Assembly: GCA_022478985.1 (NCBI GenBank)
Contig: JAKSZP010018542.1
Coordinates: forward strand, 62,001-126,000
Origin: Massospora cicadina
Taxonomy: Eukaryota > Entomophthoromycota > Entomophthoromycetes > Entomophthorales > Entomophthoraceae
DNA length: 64,000 nucleotides
Direction of reading: 5' to 3'
Numbering within the stretch: position 1 is the first letter of the stretch; each line of letters starts with the position of its first letter. The translations under genes and the position numbers were made by a program. The notes under the pieces were generated by a model, which was not told the origin of the DNA, made no database searches, and saw nothing but the letters and a program-made list of their open reading frames with translations. Positions 46,661 to 57,859 of this stretch are shown here, piece after piece.

Positions 46661-47320
46661 CTAGCATTTAGGAAAAAACCTTTGATCTTTTTTAGTAAAA
46701 AGAAAAAAATTAAAAACTGATAAAAAGGAGAAAAATAACAAAAATGAAAAAATAATAAAGATAGTAAAGATAATTATAGATAAAAAGAAGATAAACAAAA
46801 TTATTTTTTCTTGGAGTAACTTTTTGAGCACCCCCATAATTTTGATGAGAATGCAAAATGCAAAATTGAGGGGCTCGCTTTTGGAGTGAGCTGCGCTTGC
46901 ATCAACGCGGCAAAATTTTTCTGTTTGACCCAGAGTTATCACAAAAACCTGCCAGTGCATCAAGTCTTTCACTTGTGTGCCTGCTCTCATCACTTTTGCT
47001 GAGCATCAACTTGCTCAATATATTGAGGCAATGGACACCGCCAGCCTCATTAACAATGAAAACCCACATTTCTACCTCCTTATGCCACATGTCGCTGATG
47101 CTCAACCCATATGTTGTTCACCATGGTCACCAGCTAAAGCAGGCACCGGACAAAAGTTTCCCCAAAGCTTCCTCATCTTCTGATATGGATTCCTAGGCTG
47201 ATAAATTAGTGCCTATATTAATAAGTTAATTTCATTTTACGATAATCCCTTTGTCTCATTCGTGAATAAAGATGTGTGGTGGCTCCCCCTTTTGGGTTGG
47301 GCACCACTAGTGCTAAAAAA
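46661..47320 (+). other. E6 3' A-rich region and an unknown coding-like stretch
   Basis: 46661-46800 is A-rich non-coding sequence. From 46860 to 47180 the plus strand reads almost open (LITFAEHQLAQYIEAMDTAS, NPHFYLLMPHVADAQP), matching nothing I know. The motif GAGTAACTTTTTGAGCA at 46814-46830 recurs as GAGTAACTTTTGAGCA at 47321-47336 near the half-LINE start, so this stretch may be extra 5' sequence of half-LINE copy 3 rather than of E6. Confidence 0.4.
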
Positions 47321-49240
47321 GAGTAACTTTTGAGCAATTTTAACAAAAAGTAAAAGTTATATAAACCTACGCCTATCTCCCCCATTTGCTCCCTGATGAC
47401 CTCAGATTCTCCACAAGCTGCTCCCATGTGGGGCAGTGGCAAACCCATCCAGCAATTCCATCTGGCAGAAAAATGCACTCAGACTGGTTCATCCAGTCCT
47501 ACCAAATCCCCAGGTCAGTTCATTCCGCCCAAGGATCACACCATCCACCTTGCACATGCCCCAGGCCATGCCTCGCAGCCCACTCATTCTACCCCACTCC
47601 CAGCTGCATTTTGGCCTCTGGGTCAAATATGGGAAGTTGTTCCCATATGCAGAAAAAATCAATTATCAACTTGGCTCAGGCGGTGATACTGCTGGCCAGT
47701 TTTATCAATTTCTTCCCTTATAAGGGGTATTTTGGTCTTGGCTCCACCTGCAAAATTGACGCCGCCACTGCGGCCACCGCACCCCTGGTTTTCCAGGGCA
47801 CATTTATCCCCACAATGTGCACCTGGCTCCCCACAGACACCATTATGGTGGTTCAGTTCTCAGGGTTGTCCACTCACCTTCCCCCACAGTGCTTCATCTG
47901 GAGTTGATGGAAGTTTTGGCCGCATACAGCTCAAACAACATCCTTTAGTTTATGGTCCCCAATGGGGCCGCCAGTCTCACTGGGCCTTGGGCATTCACCA
48001 CAATCAGCCCAGAATCCATTAAAAGTGCTTTATTGATCATCCCGCTATATCATTCCTTCCGCCTCTGACCACCCAGTCTGGGCCCGTGTCAAGGGCAGGC
48101 GGACCATCTGTCCATCCTGCTTTGAGTTGGATCACTTGAAGCATAAATGCCCCTCTCTTGCTGCTTGCACCAGACATTTGTTGCCTCCATTTGGCCTTTA
48201 ATACGCCACACACCCTAATGCCTTTCTGGTATGGAGTATAATCCTTCCCCCCTCCCCCAAAGCCTGTTGCCGTTGCAGCGCCTGCAGCTGCCAATCAGGC
48301 CCCTCCTCAGTCCAGAGCCAAATGCGCTTCAATCAATCAGGAGATAGCTTTGACAACAGTTTATTCCCACTTTATTCTTTAAATTGACAGCCACAGCCCA
48401 TCAATTCACTAATCCTGATTTCCAGTATGAATTGAACCCATGGACCTCATTGGATGAAACTGATGAAGTGGGTAATGTTATTGAAGAATTGTAAATACAA
48501 ATCGAGGAATTTATCCTGGTACAGCACTCAGTTCAGTTCCCTAAGCTTTTTTACGCCACAGGCCTAGATGCCCATGTGTTACTCTCTGCCCACCAGCTCG
48601 CTGTAGAAGAAGCTGATCACCCAGATATTTCTAGCATCAGTGATGTGGCTGACATGTCAGTGGTAATACTAGCCAAGGGTCTCCCTCCTCCCATTATTGC
48701 CCCAACCCTGTCCCCACAGGGCAAACGTGACATCCTTAACCTCTACAAAAAAACAGCTGTCACCATCAAGAAGGTTGTTTTCACTTCACAGGACAAGCCA
48801 AAAGCACCTGCGCCACCGCCGCTTTGTTATCCCAGCTTCCTTTAATCCGCCCTCATGTGGAAAACTGCTTTTCCAGTACTTGGGTGAAATTTTTGCTTCA
48901 AGTAAATTCCATAACCAACCGATTATCAAGAACTTCACCCATATGTCACTGATCACCCCACACCATTGCTTTTCGCCTTGACCTGCATTCTTACATATAA
49001 AGAGGACTCCAATGCTGAGGATGAGCCCCCCAATCCCCCTTCCTCTTCCACTATGGTGGGATGAGCAGCTCGTCGCTGTCCCACCTGATTGGTTGTGATC
49101 TCGTTCATTTTTGTTTTTTGTGCTCATTTTGGGTAAATTGATTCATTATGATTGTGTAGTTCTGTTCATTTGTTCTTTTTTGCTCTTTGAGCTTTTGTAA
49201 TGTCTATCCCCCGGTTGGCATAACTCAAATAAATTTATAA
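47321..49240 (+). mobile_element. ORF1-only LINE-like unit ('half-LINE'), copy 3 (divergent)
   Basis: Plus-strand relative of copies 1 and 2: 5' leader with TTTTGAGCAATTTTAA, an ORF1-type protein, and the tail GTCTATCCCCCGGTTGGC..CTCAAATAAATTTA then an A-run at about 49200-49240. The distance from ORF1 to tail is short and there is no endonuclease/RT. The 5' boundary is uncertain (it could be near 46810) and no clear target duplication was found. It lies in the 3' region of E6, 53 bp before the complete LINE. Confidence 0.75.
47396..49080 (+). pseudogene. half-LINE ORF1-type protein, copy 3 (frameshifted)
   Basis: Start at the ATG at 47396 (MTSDSPQAAPMWGSG), which aligns with MSLAPPPATPVWGSS of copies 1 and 2. 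It continues with FIPPKDHTIHLA (FVPPRDLALHLA in copy 1), FINFFPYKGYFGL, and TWLPTDTIMVVQFSGL. Zinc knuckle at 48109-48150 (C-PS-C-FELD-H-LKHK-C). The C-terminal domain (48576-48800) has SDVADMSVVILAKGL. At least four frame changes. Conservation of knuckle and C-terminal domain across such diverged copies argues that the protein was selected, not carried passively. Confidence 0.72.
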
Positions 49241-49386
49241 AAAAAAGATATAAAGAAACTATGATAATTAAGTATATTAAAAATACTTTTTGAAAACTTT
49301 TCTTTCTCGTTGCAAACACTTTTGCAACCCATTCAATTCAAGACTAAATCTAGTTTGATAATCTCATAGAGGGATTAGTCTGCGCC

Positions 49387-50872
49387 CATGTCTGGGAGCA
49401 GTTGGGCAAGCAAGGCAAGAGGAGCAGGCGGAAGGCCCGCGGCCTCTAACATTTGAAAATGCTCCGGAGAATCTGGCAGAATAGAAAAAAATCTAAAAAA
49501 ACTGGCGGTCACAATTTCCCCAGAGATACTTGTGTGGCAAGCATGATGCAACCAGTACATCAACACGCCACATTCCCAGCCACTTTCATCGGTGGAATTT
49601 GGAGTCCGTGTGTATCTGGACATCAAAAACGGCCCTATGGGAAAAATTTTGTGAAGATGTACACAAAATTTTCTCGACTGCGGTGTACGTTGCACCTCAC
49701 TCCGTGTTGCGCGGTTGGCTGGACCTAGGTTTCAAAAGCAAAATAGCAGCAGACAAGGCTGCAGCAGTGTGCGTAGTGGTCGACCTCCCTGAAGGGCAAT
49801 GGGTCGTTGAAACTAAATGCCCCAGATGGACAAAATCAAACCAAATTTTCCTCACGTTTAACTTTTTGCCTACTAAGGTAAAACGTGACATTTTGGAGCA
49901 ACACCTGAAAGATGGTTTCGCCATATATGGCGAAATACAATCTTTTGAAATGCAACATTTCACGCTGATGCCACACCTGTGCACCGGCAAAGCCATCGCA
50001 GTTCTGACCCCAACTGAGGAGATCGCAAAGGACCTAACCCAGATCCTGCACTCCACCTTTATTGACATCGCAGGGCACACCACCCACCCATTCCAGGTAA
50101 CCGTGGACAGCGCGCCCCCATTTGCACCCACTGTGATGCATCTGGCCATAAGGCACACGCGTGCCCCATCAAAGAGGGCGTTACATTCCAAGAGCACCCC
50201 TCAGCAGCCATGGCCAGCGGAGAGGTGCACTACAAACCAACCGCAAGCACCAAAGAGGCTTTCCCATGGGGAGCACAAGGCTGCTACCTATTGGTAAAGC
50301 CCATCTCCCCGCAGGAGCGGAAGAAGGCCAAGCAGGCCCATAGGACTGCGGCCAAGGAAGCGGCCAAGGTCACCACCACCATCCCACACTCACAACGCCA
50401 GGAGGACATGGAGACCTTTGCGGTGGAAGCAACTCGGGAATCCATCACCCAATCAGATTGGGAGGCCCATGCTGAATGGGCCACTCAATCTGAGGATCTG
50501 ATGGGAGATTCAATCTCACCCAATTGCTGCACCCAAGCCCCAGTTGAAACCAACTTGGGACATATCCCAACTGAAAATTTTTTTTTGCCCCACTCGACGG
50601 TGCACCAAACTTATCCGCACCGCAAAAAATTCGTCCAACGTCAGGAAAACAAAAAGCGAAGGCCAAAGCCAATGCGACTCTTTCCACAAAAATTAACAAA
50701 AACCCTGATAGCGTTGCTGCTAATACCCAGCTGCTGTGAAAGCCCGTGGGGACCTGGAAGAGGCTGGTGGGCCTGGGGGCCCACCCCCTCACACCTAAGG
50801 TGCAATGGGGGAAACCTTCACTCTAGGGATGCTGAATATCGCTGGACTCAAGGCCTCCCCATCCCGGGCTAG
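49387..50872 (+). pseudogene. LINE ORF1 protein (frameshifted)
   Basis: Putative start ATG at 49387 (MSGSSWASK), with an early TGA at 49450. The main body (49530-50100) has an RRM-like region (FLTFNFLPTKVKRDILEQHL, GFAIYGEIQSF). After a frameshift near 50100 comes the zinc knuckle C-TH-C-DASG-H-KAHA-C (50123-50164), then a basic, Lys/Ala-rich C-terminus to 50872. The layout parallels the half-LINE ORF1, with conserved spacing of the RRM-like block and knuckle, but the sequences are far apart. It overlaps the start of ORF2 by about 68 bp, in a different frame. Confidence 0.8.
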
Positions 50873-53800
50873 GAAACTGAGTTTTTTACAAAATAATTTA
50901 CCCGTGGATATCCTGGCCATCCAGGAAACCCACTGTCCATGAGGTTCCGAGGAAGCTTGAAAACAATGCTCCTACCATCCCTATCCTTTTGGTTGAAGCA
51001 CTGTGGGGTGCTAATTTGGAAAAACAATTTTTTCAAATTTACATCTTCAGAAACATTCCTAAATGACCAAGTGCTCGTTGTCACCTTCTCATGGGCTGAT
51101 GTTGCACACACAATCATCAACATTTACGCCCCAAACGGTGCACAAGAGTGTTGGGAATTTTTCTCATTGGTCAAATCCCTCCTGAAACCCCCCAATTCTT
51201 TCCTAATTGGCGACATGAACTGTTGGCTAACCTCACCAGCGGACCGGTGGCTGCCCTCACCCACACCCCACAGGGTCATGTAGAACTACACGTTCTAAAA
51301 GCCACCCTTGGGTTAATGGATGCGCTGCCACAACATGCCCCACTGCTCGAAAATATGACGCGTCCCCACGTCCACAACGGCCAATTAAGGTCCATGACCC
51401 ACATTGACCTTATTCTAGCACCGGCGAAATTCCAACCCCACATCTCCCACTTCAAAACAACAAAAATAGAATTCTCCGACCACTGACTGGTCTTGATAAC
51501 ATACCACTTACCCGTCACAGTTGCAAAGGCCTCACATTGGTGCAAAATCTGCCCCCCAGAGCTTGCGTCACAAGGATTTTCCACGAGGGTGGAAGAGGCA
51601 ACTTTGGCAAAATTGTTTGTTGCACCATTTTGCATGGACCCCATTTCCACATGGGCAACTTTCAAAGACACCATCCGCCAATATCGCCATCTCTCATCCA
51701 GACGCTCACGAGCCACATCAGCGGTTATATCGCATGCGCTGGCAGAATTGGCCCACTTGGAGTCCAACATTCCAGCCTCAGGATATAGCCCTGCATGGGG
51801 CCAGAAGTGGGCGGAGGCTGCAGACCACCTCAACGCACTTGAAAGGCAACACAAACATCGGGTTTGTGTCCCATACAGGGCCACACGCATCACTAAAGGC
51901 AACAAGTGCACCACATACTTCTTCAAAAAAATTTTGCACCACGCCAGAGCGTGGCCTGCACACAGGTGCGAAGATTGGATAATTCTATTGTGGACACACT
52001 GGCCAAAGTGGCAATCGAAATGCAAAGATATTACTCTGAGTTATACCGAGCTGAACCAATTCAGCCGGCTGAAATGGCAGAATTTCTCGACAGAGCTCAT
52101 ATCTGCACCATTTTCTGATACCCAGAAATAATGAATTTAATTACTCCAAACGAATTATGGACTACCATTCGTGGTGCGCCAAACTGAAAATGCCCAGGCC
52201 CAGATGGCATTCCATATGAGTTCTACAAAAAATATTTTAAATATATATCCCCACTGCTGCTAGCCTCACTCAACCAAAGCCTGTTGGAAACGCACCTCCT
52301 ACCAGGAGGACATGAGGCTTTTACAGTCACACTCTTCAAGAAAGGGGATAGGCTAGACTTAGCCAACTGGCGCCCCATTTCTCTAACAAACACAGACACC
52401 AAAATTTTAACAAAAATCATGGCTAACCGTTTAGGGACTGTAGCATCTGCCACCATCTCTCCAGAACAATTCGGTTTCATCCCCAGAAGGTCGATTTGGG
52501 ATAACGTGCACTCTGTGGCTAATGTGTGTCAGTCCACAGCCTCTGGGGCACTTGTATTCTTGGACCAACAAAAGGCCTATGATAGAGTAAACTGGGAATA
52601 CCTTAGGGCCTGCCTCCAACAATTCCACCTACCTCCCCGCTTCATTAACTGGGTGATGCTGCTCACGGAATCTGCAACAATGGCTGTGCGCGGCCCAGGT
52701 TTCCTAACAGAAGTAGTCTATCCTCAAAGGGGCCTGCGACAAGAGGACCCCCTGAGCCCACTCTTATACAACTTCAGCCTTGACCCACTACTGCGAAATG
52801 TGAATGCCCAACTCACTGGGGTCCATGTGCCAGGCCAAACCCAGTCAAGATGATGGCATTTGCAGATGATTGCGTGGTGGGGGTGTCTAATAACAAAGAT
52901 GCACGCGCGCTTGAAGCCCTCATCCAGGAATATTCCCGGGTAAGCAACGCGGCACTGAACGCCTCCAAAACTGAAATCATCCTTCTTGGTCAGTTTCAGA
53001 ACTGCTGGGCCCCAGCAAGTAGTTCCCAACCCAGCCCATCTGCTCACCCAAGTCCACGCCTTACTAACTCAAAACACACCGCTCCACTGGTGCTCCCCTT
53101 TGTGCCGCGACCTACCATAGGACCGGTAGCCATCTGGGCGTGTGGTTGGAGGCAGGAGGATACGCGTCAGCAGTAATGGAGGGCCATATACTGGACAACG
53201 TGACGAAGCAAATCGCCTCTCTCAGAGCCCACCCTACTACCCTCACTGGCAGGGTTGTTCTTGCCAACTCTATGCTCCTATCCAAAGTCTGGTTTGGAGC
53301 CCACGCCATCCCCTTCTCCCCAAGCTACTTCAAATCCCTGTATGCTTTGCTACAAGGTTGGCTTTGTTCAGGCCGCCCTCCACCAGTATGGCTAGAGGTC
53401 ATGTTTGGCCCTCATCATTATGGTGGCATGGGCCTACTTGACTTCAAAGCCCATGCCGCCAAGATCCTGGGCACCTGGATTGCGGACGTCACTGCTCCTA
53501 CACTCCCATCCCAACACTGGTCCCGCGCAGCCTGCTCCAACTTCTCCCGAGCCTTGGGCCTCAACAATCCATCAAACCCCACTCCCTGATGAAATACCTC
53601 GCATCACACACATCAGCCACAGGTCCTCACGGGACCAAAACCCACTACAAACGAATCCTACTCTCCATGCGAAGCGCAGAGTGGAGAATTCGTATTAGTG
53701 GACATACAACCCAAAGAGGCCGCCCCTCTCCTCAGTTCACACAAAAGGTACAGGGGCTACCCATCCATGATGGCGTGATCCCCATTCGACCCCAAGTCCT

Positions 53801-54480
53801 ATCCAGGGTGGACTACCTGGACATGATGGACATCCCTTATTCCACTGAGACCCAAAAGACTATCTGGAAATACGCACACCATCCTCTGTTGCAGCCTCAA
53901 GTCCGCTCCCATGTGTGGCGCTGCCTGAGGCGGGTGTATCGTACAGCTGAGCGCTCAAATGCTTTACACTCATCCTGTGTCGTGTGTGGCCAGTATGGAA
54001 CGCTGTTTCACCGCGTGGAGAAGTGCCCCACCTCTAAAGTAATATGGCGCGAAGTCCAACGTCTGCTAGGCCAGGATCAAACACATCCCTTCAGTCTGTC
54101 AAGAGATATGTTTGCTTCATCAATGGCCTCCCCCCTCTTACCCTCCCTTCGTGCTCTGGTGGTTGCAATCGCCATGTGGACTATCCACACGATTGTCTTG
54201 GATGCCATCGCCGGATCCATCCCCACCCTCCCTGAAGCTGTCCACAGATTCCGGTCTCATTTGGTGGATCACTTTTAAGCGTGGATGTTTGGATATCTCC
54301 CACCACGTCGCTGACAGCTGGTCTCCTCCTGGTTCCCAGTCTGGTTCATCAAATCAGACCCCTTCCTCCACACACGTGCTCAATAGTGGCTACGCCCCCT
54401 ACACACGTTCCCTCCCCCTTCCCATAAGTGGCGTTCCCGCTGGCAACAAGAGATAGCATCGCTTCTCTGGGGTGCCTCCC
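50805..54480 (+). pseudogene. LINE ORF2: APE endonuclease, reverse transcriptase, zinc finger (frameshifted)
   Basis: Start ATG at 50805 (MGETFTLGMLNIAGLK). The APE endonuclease has the AIQETHC motif (50925), GDMNCW (51210) and a final SDH (51475). RT has FKKGDRLDLANWRPISLTNT (52336), GFIPRRS, FLDQQKAYDRVNW (52556) and catalytic FADD at 52859-52870. The C-terminal domain has a CCHC-type finger C-VV-C-GQYGTLF-H-RVEK-C (53978-54028). Frameshifts or stops near 50940, 51490, 52140, 52850, 53150 and 53588, plus TAA at 54276-54278 where the other copy has CAA, break the chain of about 1,200 codons. No RNase H domain. Confidence 0.88.
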
Positions 54481-54632
54481 TGGTACTAAGTTTTGTCTCA
54501 TCTGAGTCATATTCGGAAGTGTCCGTCCCATGGTCAGCCTTCCCCGCAATAAATTTAAAATTTAAATTTAAATAAAAAAATACTTTTTGAGAAATTATAT
54601 GAAATAAAAAGAATATTAATTAACAAGAACTT

Positions 54633-55800
54633 TTATTCCTCATCTTCAAGGGGTGGAGGTGACTTGTGACCAGATTCTTCCTCTTTGTGCACCAATTCAG
54701 CCCAATCTAGTTGCTGAGTGACAAGAAAAAGGGCCATAGCGGCATAGAGCCATATGCGCTGCATACTAGTTGTAGCCAATTTCTTGTGAACAAATGGTAG
54801 GGGAGGCACAAAACTGTAAACAGTAATTCAATTGAGCCCACAATTGGGTGGAAAACAAACGCCCAGGAGAAGACAGTCGACCAAGAAATCAATTTAGTAA
54901 TGATATATTTCTGGGGTCATCAGTCAGACACAATAAATTTGAGTTTTTCACCATTTGATGATGGGGGTAAATGCAACAACTGGCCTGAAGGCATCTGTTT
55001 GGGAAAATACGCATAAGGTGGCTGAGTAAGGCCATTTTTGGAAGATATTCGTTGGTACTATCCTGGTGCAAAGCCTCAAAGGCTTCCTGAATGGCCAAGT
55101 GTAAATGAACATTCCAAACATCATGGGTATTTATACCAAGAATGAAACAAAATCAGCCAATTCCTGAGTGGCGCAGACCAGGAACTGAGAATCTCCTCCA
55201 CAAAGGCGTTGATTTGGAAAAAATCTTGGGGTCATAAGGTCACATTCTAACCCATAAAAAGACAAATGGGGTTATAAAGCCGCTCATATTTGGCCTTCAT
55301 TTGATCAAGAAATTGACCCCAACGCGAATTATTTGATGAGCTCAGTACTGCACTATAGGCTTGAGTCATCAGGGAATGGTTGAGTTTGAATATATACTCC
55401 ACCAGATCACCATCCCAATAAATACACTGAAGCGATGAAATTAATTCTTGAGGGTCAAAAATGTGGCTGAAAGTGTACACTGGAAAAATCGCCAAAGAAT
55501 GCGACCAAAGTCAATAACCTTCCAATCCTTGAGTGTGTTCGATGGCAGGATTAGCCTCCTCCTCAATGATTGTCTTAGGCTGAGAAGACTTCATTAAAGT
55601 TGGCACAGGATCAAGGTGACCCAATTGTGACTCCTGAAAGAAGCCTGGGAACATATTCATCCACATAGTCCTGTCCAACTGGTTAAACTGACGACATTGT
55701 TCAGGATGAAGAGAAGCGACGAAATTTTGATAGGCAGAAAAAGTACTGTTTACAAAAATTGAAGAGAAATTGGGAGACTCAGGGTTTTTATTTCAGTCAA
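54633..55800 (-). pseudogene. Antisense accessory gene in the 3' region of E6, unknown function
   Basis: Minus-strand coding-like sequence between the LINE and the E6 3' LTR. It is readable from about 55790 (no clear ATG) through MWMNMFPGFFQESQLGHLD, MAIFPVYTFSHIFDPQELIS (55495-55247), AIQEAFEALHQDSTNEYLPK (55098-54889) to an acidic end, VHKEEESGHKSPPPLEDEE, with stop at 54633-54635. About 390 codons with three or four frame breaks. It runs opposite to Gag-Pol and begins next to the 3' LTR. I recognise no family. It could be an element-encoded accessory protein or a captured host gene. Confidence 0.6.
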
Positions 55801-55966
55801 ATTGAGGGAAGTGTTAAATTATGATAGTAGACTCAAAAATAAACCCTTTGAGAGAAATAATCAATCCTGATAGATTACACCCATTGATGGATCCTTTGAT
55901 TCTTCCCAAATATATCTGCATAATCTGATAAATTAGATTCACCTCAAAACCGCCTTTGTTGCATCT

Positions 55967-57859
55967 ATTCAATTTATTCAAGGTACGCCAACCAGGGGAT
56001 GGACAGTACCGATCACAACACTCAAAACGGCAAAACAAACTACTAACCAGGTGGGAAGTAGAAACTGCTTAACCCACCATGGCAGAGGGTGAGGAGGGGT
56101 CGGGGGTTGGTTTTCAAAAGACCCACCTTGATCAAGGGGTGTTGGTTACAGTACCAGATCAGAGCAGAGAGCCAGGGCGTTGGGGCATCTGCATAGTGGG
56201 GGCTGAGGTCAGCGTAGTAGGAGTTTTCTACTTCTGCATCAAGATAATGATGGGAAGGTGTTTCAACAAAAGCTGCGAGGAGAACTTCAGCTTCTTTGCG
56301 GGCTTCAGGAAGTTAGGTGAAAAGGGAAATACTGTGGCGGGTGATTTTGGCTGAGGGGTTGAATGAAGCAAGCGTTGCGACATTCATAACAGCGATTTCA
56401 GCATCATCAAATAGTTTTGAGATGTTACTGCAGGGAGATTCAGGGAAGTCGGGGGGAAGAAGATGGCGGGCAGGCCATGCTGGAGCTGAGCCACTGACTG
56501 GGCCACCACGATGCGTAGTTTTGGGCAATGAGGAGAGGCCACCGCAGCTAAGGCGAGCTGGTGGTCGCTTTGGAAGGGGCTGTATTGGGTAGAGGAGCAA
56601 AATGGCGAGGGGTAGGGGTTTCATTGAAGTTGGGAAGGAAAAGTTCTGCCCGACCATAATCGCCATGGCAGAGAGGTTGACCTGTATGCTTACTAATGAG
56701 GACATTACCTGATTCGTCAGTTTCAGCCAATAGATCCCATGGATTTTGCTTCACTGGAATAGTGGCGTTTAAATTTGAGTGGGCAGAATTGGCCGAATGG
56801 GCAGCTGCTTGAGTGCGAATGTTGGTCCAAGCATTGCTCTGATTGGCTGGCGTAGATTTAGGTGGGAGAGTGAGGATGGAGGTTTTGGGTGGGGCTGATT
56901 TTCCATGTGGGCCCACTGAACGAGATTGGAGGGTGGGAGGGGGCAGCAAAGCGCCCCATACTGAACCTCCAGAGGGGGGCTCAGAAGCTGCAGCAGCGGA
57001 TTTGGCCTTAGGGCACGCTCTTTTTGCATGGTTGAGGCCAAAGCAGAGGGAACAAATCTGTCTACCATTATTGACCCAAGCCCAAAAGAAATGATCAGGT
57101 GCTGCAGCCACACTAGCGCGGGGTGGGATTTGTTGGGCTATGGTAGGGTATTGTGGTATGATGGTGGCTGTTGCACGAGGAGCAGCAAGGCGTTCTGCAC
57201 CAGATGGAATGGGAAAGATGAGGTTGGCCTGAGTGCCATAAGCCATGAGCCCCGCGACCAACTGGTCATACAAAACCTGGGGTGGAAGGTGGGATGGGAG
57301 ATTTGCAAAGGATACCACCAGCGTGGTGTCTGAAGGGGGGCGAGTATGGGTTGTGGGAATGGGGTTTTTTTATAAATTAGAGGAGTTTGTGCTGCCGCTT
57401 CAGCATCCTCCTCAGATTGGAACAAAACGTCAAAGTAGCCCTTAAAAGGGCGGAAGTCTATAAAGCCAGCTGGCGCAAAGGCTGTAGTGGCTAGGTCAAT
57501 AATTGCCTTATTGGCATATGGGAACAAACGCCCATAGTCCACTCTGAGGCAATAGTGAATAGCAGAATGAGGGAGGGCGAGAGGATGGGGGCGAGAAGGG
57601 TGGACGCGCGCCAGGTGGAGCGCTAAGTCCCGTGGGGGGACAAAACGGTTGGAAGCAGTGGGCGGGCTGTTTGAGCCCATCTGAACGCGCTTGCCTGCAG
57701 GGCGGAAAACGCTAGGTGGGGGTGCACTGCTGCCCCACACTGGGGTGGCAGGCGGCAGAGCCAAGGACATCAAAGAATAGGTTTGGGCAGATGGCTGTGG
57801 ATAAATAAACTTAAATTTAATATCGCTCAAAAGTGAATTTGAGCAAATGTAAAAAATTT
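55967..57859 (-). mobile_element. ORF1-only LINE-like unit ('half-LINE'), copy 2
   Basis: 1,893 bp with a 16-bp target duplication (two mismatches): cgcctttgttgcatct at 55951-55966, cgccttagttgtatct at 57860-57875. The uninterrupted site is visible in the E6 5' LTR at about 33290 (cgtcttaattgcatct), so both ends are fixed. It has the same layout as copy 1: 5' leader with CACTTTTGAG, ORF1-type gene, 75-bp 3' UTR and the shared tail. This is the best-defined copy of the family. Confidence 0.92.
56040..57830 (-). pseudogene. half-LINE ORF1-type protein, copy 2
   Basis: The frame opens at 57830; the ATG at about 57780 (MSLALPPATP) corresponds to the start in copies 1 and 3. N-terminal Pro-rich part, RRM-like block (FPYANKAIIDLATTAF, SFANLPSHLPPQVLYDQLV) and knuckle C-SL-C-FGLN-H-AKRA-C at 57013-57054. 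Linker with SAAAASEPPSGGSVWGALLP, and the C-terminal domain with NVATLASFNPSAK near 56370. A shift near 57310 separates the N-terminal part from the knuckle; another lies near 56700-56550. About 94% identical to copy 1, with breaks at different places, so the ORF was intact in their recent common ancestor. Confidence 0.8.

Larger units (their letters stand above)
49294..54575 (+). mobile_element. Near-complete LINE (Tad1/I-like), about 5.3 kb
   Basis: An exact 15-bp duplication aaaaatactttttga at 49279-49293 and 54576-54590 brackets a two-ORF element: ORF1 with CCHC, then ORF2 with APE endonuclease, RT and C-terminal zinc finger. The 3' end is CCATGGTCAGCC..CCCCGCAATAAATTT and an AT-rich tail. 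The 5' end starts directly after the duplication, so it may be full length. It is inserted in E6, and almost identical over 1.6 kb to the copy at 62389-64000. Confidence 0.92.

Noticed and set aside
49375..54550. Minus-strand ORFs of 60-250 codons across the LINE
   Set aside because: They mirror LINE ORF1/ORF2, which show domain motifs in order on the plus strand; higher G+C leaves long antisense frames open by chance.
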